From Drosophila pseudoobscura (lineage: Eukaryota > Arthropoda > Insecta > Diptera > Drosophilidae): a stretch of DNA of 64,000 bases. The notes beneath the pieces were generated by a model. It was given only the letters and a program-made list of their open reading frames with translations. It made no database searches and was not told where the DNA came from. Every line of letters starts with the position of its first letter. The first letter of the stretch is position 1. Where the stretch lies: contig NC_046683.1 in the NCBI RefSeq assembly GCF_009870125.1, forward strand, positions 11,284,001-11,348,000, in the 5' to 3' direction. Shown one piece after another: positions 36,792 through 47,979 of this stretch. The translations under genes and the position numbers were made by a program.

Positions 36792-37908
36792 GATATCCCA
36801 AATTGGCGGTCACACAGATACGATGTACACATACTTGTACTAATATGTGGAGAGGGCAAGACAAAAATTTCATTCGCTTATTTGTTGATTATGATGATCA
36901 TCAAAAGCTGTTGAGGCTAAACAGCGACAGAGACCCCGAGACGAATTGTGTATGAGTGTGTGTCTGCTATCATTAATGAAACTACAGTCCGGCACGGATA
37001 CGGACACGGGCCTGCTCTGGAACTGAGATCTTGTGATCTTGTGATCTTTTCTGATCTCCAAGCGAATGAAAATGTGTGCTAATTGCAACACTTTGTCGCC
37101 AATCAACAGCAACATCAGCCTCAACAGCCTCTTTTCTGCCTGACTGTAGCTATTGTATATCTGTATCTGTATCTGGTATCTTATCATAACTTTGTTCCTT
37201 TTTTGGAACTCTCCCTCTCTTTCTCTCTCTCTCTCTCGCTCTTTTGAGAACCACGTTTCTTTCGATTAGATAAGTGCAATACTTAGTGGGAGCTGTCACG
37301 TAAGCGACCACGACCACACATATTGCCCCACTTCTAATTGGCATTGCATGTCGTCTCAGAGAACGGAGAGCCGACAACGAAATGTGCGCAGACATTGAGT
37401 AACTAAATGCTGATTACGGCCAGACGAATGGACGAACGGAGACCCGATAGGGAGGTAACATTGAGTTGAGTTGAAATTGAGGAAAAATATAACCAATTTG
37501 AGATGGTAACGAGAGCTTGAGATAGTGAGGAGCGAGAACAAACAAACGGTACACAGATAACGGTAACGAGAGCCTTAGCGAGGAGAGAGAAATGTAACTA
37601 GAGATGGAAAAGTATAACTAGATATCATGGAATCAGCCGCGTTTCATGAGATAAATAAAAGGTTTAAAAGCAATGTGAGGGAAACCGAGCAGTCTCAAAG
37701 GTCTCACAGTTAACATATGTATATGTATGTACATCCCAACAGCCCCGACAGGTTCGACCATCCACAGGGTAGCCGAAAGAGAAATGCCAAATGCCAGATG
37801 AAGTCGAAGTCGAAGTCGAAGTTGGTAAGAATCTTTTGCCTTGTTGGCAATGATCTTTCCAGCTACTATCTGCTGGTCAAACTGGTTTTCCCTGTTCCTT
37901 TCTATGAA

Positions 37909-37933
37909 ATTGTGTGTGTGTGTGTGTGTGTGT
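37909..37933 (+). repeat. (TG)n microsatellite
   Basis: About 12 TG units. Confidence 0.9.
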
Positions 37934-38200
37934 GGTAGTGGGACAGAGCTAGAGATGGCTACGATGGCTGTTGCGCATGCGCAGTTGCCGTCTCGTTTTG
38001 ACTTTAAGGGAAATCAAGTGAAGACCCAAGCCAAAGCCAGACCTGAAGCCAGAGCCGGTTGTTGCTGCTTGGGTTACGCTTAAATGAGCGCGTAAGACCA
38101 GAAGAACTTCTCTGTCTCTCTCTCCCACTCTCTCTCTCTCTCTCTCTGTCTCTCTATGTAAAAGTGATTCTTTGCTGTATTGGAAAACATTGTTTTTTTT

Positions 38201-38206
38201 TTTATT
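38201..38206 (-). terminator. AATAAA poly(A) signal of Inx2
   Basis: On the minus strand AATAAA followed by a genomic A-run lies about 480 bp after the Inx2 stop. It is the first canonical signal there and predicts a 3' UTR of about 0.5 kb. Confidence 0.45.
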
Positions 38207-38510
38207 GTCGTTATGAAGATCTCGCATAGTTCGTTCGCTTGTTAAGACTAAAGATAATGGTTAAAAAAAAAATGGTGGGTGTTGATGGTTTCCTTTTGTT
38301 TTTTGAAAAACAACAATTAACGCATGGATGGATGCATAATCGTAATCATAATCAAAGTTTACAATCAATTGAAAGGTTTATCAACTAAATCACTACGAAC
38401 TAATGTCTTTCTTTTGTCTTAAGATCGATGGAGGGTTCGGTTTTGGGGTTTTGGGAGTTGGAATGGGAATAGGAATATGTATATGTAAACGTTAAAGATG
38501 GAGCTTTCTT

Positions 38511-38548
38511 GTGTGTGTGTGTGTGGATGTGTGTGGGTGTGTGTGTGG
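38511..38548 (+). repeat. (GT)n repeat in the Inx2 3' region
   Basis: Imperfect GT repeat, interrupted by GGAT and GGGT. It would be a CA repeat in the Inx2 transcript. Confidence 0.8.
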
Positions 38549-38685
38549 GGGACACTTACTGGCACTCTGGCACACTGCCACGCCCACTCCTTGAATGGAT
38601 GAGCACCTCGGTGTCGTTCTTTTTCTCGTCCTCGTCCTGATCTTCCATCTTCGTCTTCGTTTTCGTGTTTGTCATCGCTTAGATT

Positions 38686-39789
38686 TTAGGCATCGAATGG
38701 TCGCTTGTGAGCACTTTGCTCATCGTCGACCATTTCGCGCGAGAGATCGGATATCACCTCCTTGTAGATGAGTGGATCGATGTTCTTTCCCAGCTGGTAG
38801 AGCAGGAACCAGTCACCGATGTTGCACTTGTTGGCCACTTGCTCGACCTCCTCGCTCTCGGCCAGGCGGGAACGGGCGCGGAGGAGCAGGTGACGGAGCT
38901 TGGGGCCGGCAACGACGGCGATGCGGTAGATGAGCGAGATGCCCGATAATATGCTGAGGATGATGAACCAGAACCACAGGAACACGTAGATCTTCTCGTT
39001 GACAATGTTTAACGGCAGCACGCACAGTCCGTCGAACTTCTGCACATCGCCGGAGGGACCGTATTTGTGGAACGTACACTTCGTGACCTTTGGAAAGACC
39101 CGCGCCATCGGATCGATGCGCTCATCGGGCTCCATTTCGGTGAACTTGAGCACATCGCTGCCGTATGTGCTGAACTCGCCGTCGAGGAAGAAGTCCACAA
39201 AGTAGATCTGTCCAATCACATTCACAAAATTGAGGGCCTCGCAGACGAAGAAGCGGAAGGCGTAGAAGTTGTGCCGATTCAGATTGCCAATGAAGTAGTC
39301 GACGAGGATCTTCTTGCGATCGTTTTTGCACTCATCGTTCACGATCGGGCTGTTCAGGTCCATCACGAGCATCTTGAGACGTCCGCCCTCCCACGACTTC
39401 CATAGGTAGCGCGGCACGTAGAAGAGTATCGCCTGGAAGAAGAGCACAAAGCACACCCACTGGTAGTACTTGTGGTACTTGACCGCATCCTTCCCCTCCA
39501 CATGGGAGCCAACGCCCGGCTGGACCACATCCCTGCCGGTCACACCGGTGAGGCGTTCCGGGACTGTGAATGTCGAATAGATCCAGCAGTAGGTGTCCAT
39601 CACACCCAGGGGTATCTCGTCGACGATGCAGTCGATCGGATCCCCGATATACTGGCGAGATGTCACCAGCAGGGAGAAGGCGATCAGGATGATCACGGTG
39701 GCTTTGTAGTGCATCCGGAATACATTGTTGTCGATGCACACCTGGTCGATCTTCAGCAGGCCCTTAACGGAGCCGAATACGTCAAACAT
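38686..39789 (-). CDS. Inx2: Innexin 2 gap-junction protein
   Basis: A single coding exon encodes 367 residues, the same length as melanogaster Inx2. Innexins have four membrane helices and intracellular ends. TM1 is about 23-42, followed by SRQYIGDPIDC, the start of extracellular loop 1 with its two Cys. The innexin signature YYQWVCFVLFFQAILFYVPR begins TM2. TM3 follows EALNFVNVIGQIYFVDFF. Loop 2 supplies the Cys pair in KCTFHKYGPSG...DGLC. TM4 is IYVFLWFWFIILSILSGISL. Innexin hexamers or octamers form hemichannels that dock between cells; Inx2 is widely expressed in epithelia, glia and germline support cells and often pairs with other innexins. The ATG is the family's conserved MFDVFGSV. 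The 5' UTR and promoter lie upstream in the GAGA-rich 39.8-40.8 kb region. It is divergent from Inx7. Confidence 0.98.
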   Translation of the reverse strand: MFDVFGSVKGLLKIDQVCIDNNVFRMHYKATVIILIAFSLLVTSRQYIGDPIDCIVDEIPLGVMDTYCWIYSTFTVPERLTGVTGRDVVQPGVGSHVEGKDAVKYHKYYQWVCFVLFFQAILFYVPRYLWKSWEGGRLKMLVMDLNSPIVNDECKNDRKKILVDYFIGNLNRHNFYAFRFFVCEALNFVNVIGQIYFVDFFLDGEFSTYGSDVLKFTEMEPDERIDPMARVFPKVTKCTFHKYGPSGDVQKFDGLCVLPLNIVNEKIYVFLWFWFIILSILSGISLIYRIAVVAGPKLRHLLLRARSRLAESEEVEQVANKCNIGDWFLLYQLGKNIDPLIYKEVISDLSREMVDDEQSAHKRPFDA

Positions 39790-39794
39790 GTTGC

Positions 39795-42700
39795 CGTTGG
39801 TGTTGTCTCTGCTGCGTTAATAATGCTCTTGCTGTTGATTTGCCTTCTTTTACCGTTCGTTCTTCCTTTGACTGATTGCCGTTTGCCGATTGCCGAGCTG
39901 TTTCGTTTACGGCTTGTTGTTGCTGCTCTTGCTTATGGCCTGCTGCTCACTTGTCCAACATAACTCTTCAGTCTCCGGCCCAAGAATAATGCACATCAAG
40001 CGAAAACAGTAAAAAAAAAATATTCTTAATTTGTGTGTATGTGTTTGTTTGGTGGTGTGCGCCTGCGTCTGGTTCTGGGCACGATCAACAATTGGTCTTG
40101 GATTTGGTCACACAGGCGCGCTCTTGTTAGATCCCCCAGCGAGCTTTCGGCTTCGGCGGAGTCTTCGGGTGCGAACGCTCTCAAACACACGACGGACAAC
40201 GCGACAATCGTACTCGTTAACTCGAACTCAAACTCAAACGAAAAGCGCGGGCGGTCGGGTGGTGGTGCTGTGGTGGCGGTGGCGGTAGCGGCGACGACGA
40301 CGACAACGGCGACGGCTGGCGGCGGTGTTACCCAGGTAGTATAAAACGCCGACACAGCAGCGGGCACTAAAGCGTACACTTCGGATATCGGTTTTCGTCT
40401 GAGAGCCCAAACTGGAGGGCAGTGTTTTCTCTGCCCGCGTTTCGTTTTGCCACGGAGAGAGAGGGCAGAGCGAGAGCGAGAGCGCGCTCCGCTTGAGTCA
40501 TTTTAGTGTCCCTCTTACTCGCAGCATTATCGCGGCTGGGGGAACGACCACCAAACACCCAGTTATGCTGTACAAAAAGAGAGTGAGAGAGAGAGTGAGA
40601 GCGCGGCGCGTGAGAGCCGGGCAGGTAACTTGTGCTGTTATGGGGTGGATCTTGTTTGAGTCGCCACTCAATCTCTCTCCCGCTCAGGCCAGACTTGTAT
40701 TTGCTCTTGTGCATGTTGGGAGAGGGAGAGAGAGCGCGTGCTAAACATGATTTAATGGACGCATCGGCATGGAAGCTGTGCTCCCAAAAAGGGTGACAAT
40801 TCACTTCAGCGGGGGGACTGGGCGCGAGGAAGGGCGACGTGACTCACTAGTGATGCCACCACATGATGGTCCTTTGAAAGTGAAGCTAAAAGAAATTGCA
40901 GCAGCTGCAGCTAATTATCCACTGGCCTGGCTTGAGTGATGTGGTGGCAGCCAGGAAAGGAATGTTATTTGTGTGCCAGTCTGGCAACGCCGCCGCTCTT
41001 GATGTTGCAACTGCAGTTGAGCATCTCTGTTGCGCTCCCTCTCAGCAACAGCATCCCATATTCCCATATTCGAAACATTTTTTGTGTGTTGCTGTGTGCT
41101 GGTGTTTGTGTTTTCTTTGCAGTGCGACAAGTTCTTGGAACCCGTGCAGTACAATGGAGTTGGTTGTGTGTGGATGCTGGAGTTGTTTGAAGTTGGAGTT
41201 GGGGTTGCAGTTGCAGTCAACAAAGAAACAAGTCACCAAGAGATACATAGGAGATGGCCAGGGAGCGAACCGTATGGAGCAGGAGAGCAAAGTTGAGACA
41301 AAGGCTAAGAGAGGATGGAACCCGGCTTTCACTGCATTTCTATAGTACTTTGAAACACACTCACGCACACGCACACACACACACACACCCAAACAGACAC
41401 ACACAGGCGCTGATTATATCCAACGATTTATTTACCTGTATGTCCCAGGCATTGAGTATGGAAGGAAACGTGATTAGAGCGACTCTCCCATGGTATACTA
41501 CATTTAGCGGGATTTTCCCCTGAAGCATAGAGGCAGACAGACAGAGACAGAGAGAGAGGCCGAGCCTCGACGACTACCTGTTACACTCGTTCTCGTTGAT
41601 GTTGCTCTCCTTCTCATTGTTGGTATTTTTACCTTTTGCTTTGTCTTCTTTCGTTTGCCTCTTTACCTGTTTCTTCTTTCTTTCGAGTCCGACACCGTCC
41701 ATAAATTCCGAAACCCAGCGCCAGACGACCCATCGTTAGGGTCCACGACACTATTGAAACTATCTTAAGTTTTAAATTAAGAAATCCAATGGCTTATCTA
41801 TATCATAAATGGTGTTATATATAGTGTACACATGGTATGTATACACATAGCACTATACATTCCTTCAAGAGCATTCATTTGATTGTACAAAATAATTAAA
41901 ACGAACATTCGATGTCGTAATAGCTGGCCATATTCGGGGCCACTAGCAGTATAAGTAGCTGCTAGAATGCTGATAAGGAATGATAAGGGTGCTCTTTCAT
42001 GACATCACAGAACTTCAAAAACTCAGATCTGTGGAGGAAACGTCTGTACAGAGGAAACTAGAGAGAGAGAGAGAGAGACACACATTTCAGACATTATTAA
42101 GTACTATTTTATCAAGATCTCGATAGATCTGATGAGTAAACTTCCACAGATAGGCTCAGAAGCGAGCAAGAACACAACCCAGAAATCCTAGAATCCTTTT
42201 TCAATTAATTATATTTTATGTATAAATATATTTTATTCATTAAGAGGTTTCCTTGATTCCGCAGCTTACGAAGTATTTACTTTTATACTCTCTATTAAAA
42301 TCGATAAAAAATAAATGTTTTTCACATTCGCAAATGAAATAAAAACTTTTTTGGTTTGCATTTTTGCCTTTGATTCCGATTCTATTCTAAACTTGGAATT
42401 AACTGAACCTAAAGATATGGTTAGGTCTGAGCTTATACTTTTCCTTTCAGACGCAATCAAGAAGCCACTTCAACTCCAACAAGTCGACAACTTGATTAGC
42501 AATTAGCCAAATTTTGGATCGTATTCGTTTCAGTCCGACCCAAAACCCGCGTAGTGCTCAAAGAACGGGGGCAAAACATGAGAAATGAGTCCTCCCATTA
42601 GGCGTACGGCAATTAATAATGATTGCCGTCAACAACCTGAGAGACGAGCCAATAAAAATCAGTTATAAAACCATTAAGTCGATACACAAGCGGACATACG

Positions 42701-45700
42701 AGTGAGTAGAAGATACATTGCTGATACGGCTACTGTCCGGGCTATAAATAGCCCCAGAAAAACCGCAACGAACCGAATCGAAAACCAAACCCGAGACCGA
42801 AGCCTTAATTGTCTAACGCCCGTGTATCAATCAGATGGAATGGGGGCTCCCTATCCCCCCATTCTCAAGTTTCGCACAAGTGTTCAAAGGAGAAAATGGT
42901 ATCGTATAAGACTCGCTCGATTGTAAATTTCCAAAATATATGATGAGAACGACAACATTTCACATGATTTATGGTTTATCTCTACTTCAGTCTGTGATTT
43001 CTTTATTAATTGACCAATTGCCGGATCTTAGTCATCCATCTACGTGAGGAGCCCAACGAATGTCGGACAATCATCCAAGAAAATTCCCCGAAAATTCTCT
43101 GCGTCACTATATTAAAATCAAGCTACGCCTGCGCTGAGCCTCTCTCTCGCTCTCTTGGTTTTTGCACACTCAAGAGGAGCTCTCTAAAAAGACAGTGCTG
43201 TTGGGCCTGCCAATGATCCACTCTCTCGCCGCTCCCTCGGTTTGGCTATCTTATAGATACTTGGATACACTCGTACTTTGTTTTGTTTGCCTAATCAGTT
43301 TCTCGTGTCGGCGTCGCTTTGAGTGCAGCGCCACCATTAAAGCCATCGAATCAAGTTCATTTCGCATACGATTCTCCATTAAGCCCTATGAATAATTGGC
43401 AACAGGTGGCGATTACCCCAAAAACGTCTTCGAGGTCTTCTTTTTCGTGCGGGGGAAGGGAGCTAATGGCAAAAGGTATGCTCTTGAAAACGTTTATCAA
43501 TCTAAGACCCCTAGAAATGTATATTCTCCAAAGGTCAAAGCCAAGGAATCGTGAAATCATGGAACTTTATACGCATTACTCCTACGACAGGTAATGTGGT
43601 TCATTTATTGAATATTCTATGAAAATTTGAGAGCAGTATTCCTTTCAACGGATACAAATATTCTGAGAAGAAAAAGTACCTCGCTTATAACTCATAGCTC
43701 TTAATTTTAATAAACATGTTAAATTTAAGGAGAAAATAAATTGAAATTTAAATAACATGAATTCAGCTCAACAAACAACTGAAATACGAGTATTACCGGG
43801 CAATAATGCATACCATTATTATAGATCAAAGAAAGAATAATTTTCCAATAAATAAAGCATACCATTATTATTAAAGATAAACAAAACTTTGGCTATTGGT
43901 ACCAGAAGATGCATCTGTCCACCGACAACAAATAAATTCTAAAGTAAGGATGCTGTCTTCACAGGCACACGGGGCTCGACATCAAGATACCCGGCAATCC
44001 ATTTCTGTTGTCTAATCTGGATAAGGACCATTCCTGGATTCAGAAAGGGTATATCAGTTTTAGCGCTCACTAATCACCTGGTCAATCGCATTCTTCAAAT
44101 GCAAAGCATTGTGCAATTTTTATTAAATAAAAGCTCGTACTTTCATTTTTTCAGCAGAGTATTGTTGCAACGAATGCGAACACGATTATTGCCTATGAGG
44201 TGTAATTGTATCTGTGACTGAGGGTAATGTGTTGATCGCCTTGCTTGAATGGCTTGAATTTCGATTTCATTGCGGTTTGCTTTATTCAAATTTCAATGCG
44301 AAAATGCCAATGGAAAAAAGATAAATAACAATACGAGTATTAGGCAATTGTGTTAATGAAGCAACTGATATTTGAATATGAATCAATGAACTTTCGCTGA
44401 ACCAAAAAAAAACCAAAACAAATTTTCCAATGAAACCCAAGAACCGGAAAAGGCAATATCATAGCCAGTCAACCATCTAAAAATGTGGCAATTACTAACA
44501 CGATTTCATAGAGAGAGAGAGAGTCACTGCTCATGTTTACGCATTTCCATTCCCGTCTCTATCTGTACGGCTGTACGGGTATCTTATCCGGCAACGTTAG
44601 ACTCTTAAGCGCTTAAGTAATAAGCACAAAATATGAATTCGTCGTAGTCGTTGAGCTATTTAGATAAGCGTCAGCAAAGATACAGATAGAGATACATCTG
44701 ATAGCGTGGGGATCTCAAACGACATTCCACCCAAAAAAAATAATAATAAATAATAAAACCAAATGAAACGAAACGAAAAAGAAAGCACAACCTCATAAAA
44801 AGGAAAATGAAGACTAGACCCTGACTGGTTGTCTGTCTAGCGATAAGATTGTCATTTCATATAAGATTAAAGAGAACAGACGGAGACCTCCACCTGTCCT
44901 GCCGAGAGTCATGCGGTTATGACGAACTCCGATATGAAATCTTTTTCAACGCAAACAATCGAGTAATCCTCATCTTAAGTTAAAGAACAACAGTCTGTGT
45001 TCTGTGAGTCCGTCACTGATCTGGGTCAACAGCTGCATTCCCCCCGTATCCACTGCTCCACAATTATTCACTTTCGGTCCCTCCATCCATTGGCATAGAC
45101 AACATTGAATCGGAATTGCGATTGATAGCGGGGTTCTCTGATGCGGAGAGCTCTAGTTTACGGCGGAAACGGAGCTGCTCTGCTGGCACGAACCACGAAT
45201 CGGGTGATTCACGAACTATGCGAAGAGAAATTCATTTTCATTGTGTCATTCGATTCCACTTTCATACTTTATTCTTTCATCATCGTCTCAAAATGTCCGT
45301 GGCGAATGTATGTTTATGTTTCGTGTCGATTCGTAGCGTATGTATGTATCAGTTCGCCTATGGGAAATTAGTACAACGGACTCGCAAGAGTACAGCATTA
45401 CAGATCAGATGTGAATGTGAATCTTTCAATTGGATAATTCAATGATATATTCTTGGGGATCATTTCCTCATACATATAAGCATTATAGCCTTATTTTTTA
45501 TGCACAAAATGAAAACATCTTGAAATGACATCTTTAAATGGCAAATGCCAATCATCCCCGGTCAAAACCAAAGTATTTGCGACTCCATAAATCCCCTTCT
45601 AATTATAGCTACCTACTATATTTTGTGTAATATCTTTCAACGTAGCTCAAAGAAATGTTCTGCATAAGATTAGTTTAATTATTTTTTACACCACGTGGGC

Positions 45701-46455
45701 TCAAAATTATTTCGGTTGAGTTATTTTCGAACATGATTAAATCATGAAACGTGTACCTATCATAGTCCTAGGGTGTTTCGTTTGAAGTCATATATCGTAT
45801 ATATTCCATAGGAACGATTTTCCATGTTAGCATCCTTCCATTGATTCGATCACAGCTTAGGAGCTTAGGGATCTTTATGAGGTGTGCATTGGAGGGAGGT
45901 GGATCGTATTCTTTTCTTAATTTCGTTTCTTTTTTGTTCACTCACTTTTGGGATTACTCATTTGGATTATTCTCTTTTCGGTTTTTTCCCAGCGGAGAAG
46001 ATATTTTGATCAGGAATTCCACTTGCAAGCTACGTTCCCTCGCTCTCCTTGAGCGAATATCATTCGATAAGATAATCAGTGAGTGCTACTCGTAGTCTCT
46101 CCCCCAAAAACTCAATTAAATAGCCGAGTTGGCTCTTTGGCCGAAGTCTTATCGAAGGGGGAGGCTCTTTTGGGTGGGTCTTATTACCAAGAGAACTTGA
46201 GGAAATGGGTTCCCTCCCTGATAACGCAATCAGACGCCTCCACTCCCAGGCAGGCAGTCCAGCGCGTTACCGGAGCCGAAACAGTTTGCAATCCCCGACA
46301 GTGCGCGGACAACAGCAACGTTATGAGGAGCTAGGCCACAGCACACTCAACCCTCGACAATTCTTCAGAGACACCTCGTTCGAAACGCGAGAAAACCCCT
46401 TGTACTGTAATCGTAATCGGAGCTGAAAGGTGAAACTAGAACTAGATAACAGCTC
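39795..46455. promoter_or_regulatory. Inx2-Inx7 divergent intergenic region
   Basis: 6.7 kb separate the two innexin start codons. 39.8-40.4 kb is purine-rich on the minus strand and likely holds Inx2 5' UTR. GAGAG clusters (GAGA-factor type) occur at 40455-40485, 40578-40605 and 40720-40740. A plus-strand TATAAAA at about 40339-40346, and a CAG|GTAACT donor at 40624/40625, could mark a promoter and noncoding first exon reading toward Inx7. (CA)n occurs at about 41358-41385 and (GA)n at 42061-42079. The rest, including AT-rich 43.6-44.5 kb, shows no gene. Confidence 0.4.
41358..41385 (+). repeat. (CA)n microsatellite
   Basis: Imperfect CA repeat beginning CACTCACGCACACG and becoming uninterrupted. 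Confidence 0.85.
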
Positions 46456-46460
46456 CCACA

Positions 46461-47974
46461 ATGCTGAACACATTCAGCTCGGTGAGGCAGTACCTCAAAT
46501 TCGATATTACGCGGGTGATCATCGACAATATTGTCTTCAAGCTGCACTATCGCTGGACCTTTGTCATCCTGCTGGTGGCCACACTGCTGATCACCTCCCG
46601 CCAGTACATTGGCGAACATATCCAGTGTATATCCGATGCTGTGATTGCACCGGTGATCAATACCTTTTGCTTCTTTACGCCCACTTTTACTGTGGTAAGT
46701 ACATCACAAGCCATGGCGATCTGAATCTAGGTAACATTCTATGGTTTGGGGCCTTCTCAAATGGTAGACAGAGATTTCGAACACGGGGGAATCATTTTGA
46801 AAGATTCAAAAATCTTTTTAACTAAAAAGTGCGATCTATTTCCATACTTCCAGGTGAAGCACTACAACAATACTGCCTTAAAGAATGGTGAAATCTTCTC
46901 GCCTGGTATCGGACCGTTCAATCAAAATGAGGATAAGATCAAGCGCCATGGCTACTATCAGTGGGTGCCGTTTGTGCTGTTCTTCCAGGCGCTCTGCTTC
47001 TATGTGCCGCACTTTCTATGGAAGAAGTGGGAGGGCGGACGGGTCAAGGCCTTGGTCTTTGGCCTCCGGATGGTGGGCCTCACCAAATACCTCAAGAACG
47101 ATAGTCTGCGGATTGGCAAGCTGAACATACCCTCGATGGCGGAGGCCGATGAGCGGATAAAGGACATCCGTCGGACAATGATCGATCGCATGCGATTGAA
47201 TCAGTCTTGGGGCGCACATTTGGTGTTTGCGGAGGTGCTCAATCTGGTGAATCTGCTGTTGCAGATCACCTGGACGAACCGCTTCCTGGCCGGAGAGTTC
47301 CTCACACTGGGCCCGAAGGCTCTGCATTCCCGATGGGTGGACGAGATGAATGCCTTGGATATCGTCTTCCCCAAGGTGACCAAGTGTAAGTTCTTCAAGT
47401 TTGGTGCCTCCGGATCACTGCAGGAGCACGACACCCTCTGTGTGATGGCCCTGAACATCATGAACGAGAAAATCTATGTGATATTGTGGTTCTGGTATGC
47501 GTTCCTGTTGATTGTCACCGTTCTGGGCCTAGTCTGGCGACTTCTGACGCTGTTCTTTTACAAAAAGTGAGTAGACGAGTACTCAACCCTTAACCCGTTC
47601 GATAACCCCATCCATCCTACAGCTTGACATTTACCCGCTGGTCCCTGTATTGGGCAAAGCCGGGTAGAGTGGACGAGAACGAGATCTCTGCGGTGATCGA
47701 CAAGTGCAACTTCTCCAACTGGATGTTCCTTTTCTTTCTGCGCACCAACTTATCCGAGTTCCTGTTCAAGAAGATCATCTATCATCTGGCCAGCGAGTTC
47801 CCCGATCCCGATCGCGACAACGACATCAATGCGTATCGCGATCGTGCACCCCACTATCCGGACATTAGTGGCCTGGACACAACGGATTCTCCCCTGCTGC
47901 ATCAGCGTCATCCATCCACAGCTCCGCACCAGCTTCCATCGACGTCAGGGATATCCACCAAACAGCCAGTCTGA
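46461..47974 (+). CDS. Inx7: Innexin 7 gap-junction protein
   Basis: Three coding exons, 46461-46694, 46854-47566 and 47623-47974, encode 432 residues. Intron 1 (GTAAGT...CAG, 159 bp) falls after TFTV and intron 2 (GTGAGT...CAG, 56 bp) splits an Asn codon (FYK-N-LTFTRW). Innexin hallmarks are present: TM1 followed by SRQYIGEHIQC, the YYQWVPFVLFFQALCFYVPH signature at TM2, loop-2 Cys in KCKFFKFGASG...DTLC, and TM4 in IYVILWFWYAFLLIVTVLGL. The C-terminal tail is longer than that of Inx2 and rich in Ser, Pro and His. Loop 1 (KHYNNTALKNGEIFSPG) looks the least conserved part relative to the melanogaster protein as I recall it. Inx7 acts in embryonic epithelium and nervous system, and can work with Inx2. 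ATTAAA at 48033 is a poly(A) candidate. Confidence 0.97.
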
Positions 47975-47979
47975 ACGGA

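Larger units (their letters stand above)
30610..38190. other. Gene-poor interval downstream of Inx2
   Basis: No complete gene recognised. It contains a T-rich plus strand at 34.44-35.45 kb (A-rich on the minus strand, 3'-UTR-like), a possible minus-strand terminal exon at 35597-35665, (CATA)n near 35361-35395, (CATT)n at 36771-36791, CT runs at 37208-37240 and (TG)n at 37909-37933. Confidence 0.5.

Noticed and set aside
38813-39739. Several 68-135-codon frames on both strands inside Inx2
   Set aside because: They are out-of-frame or antisense shadows of the Inx2 coding exon.
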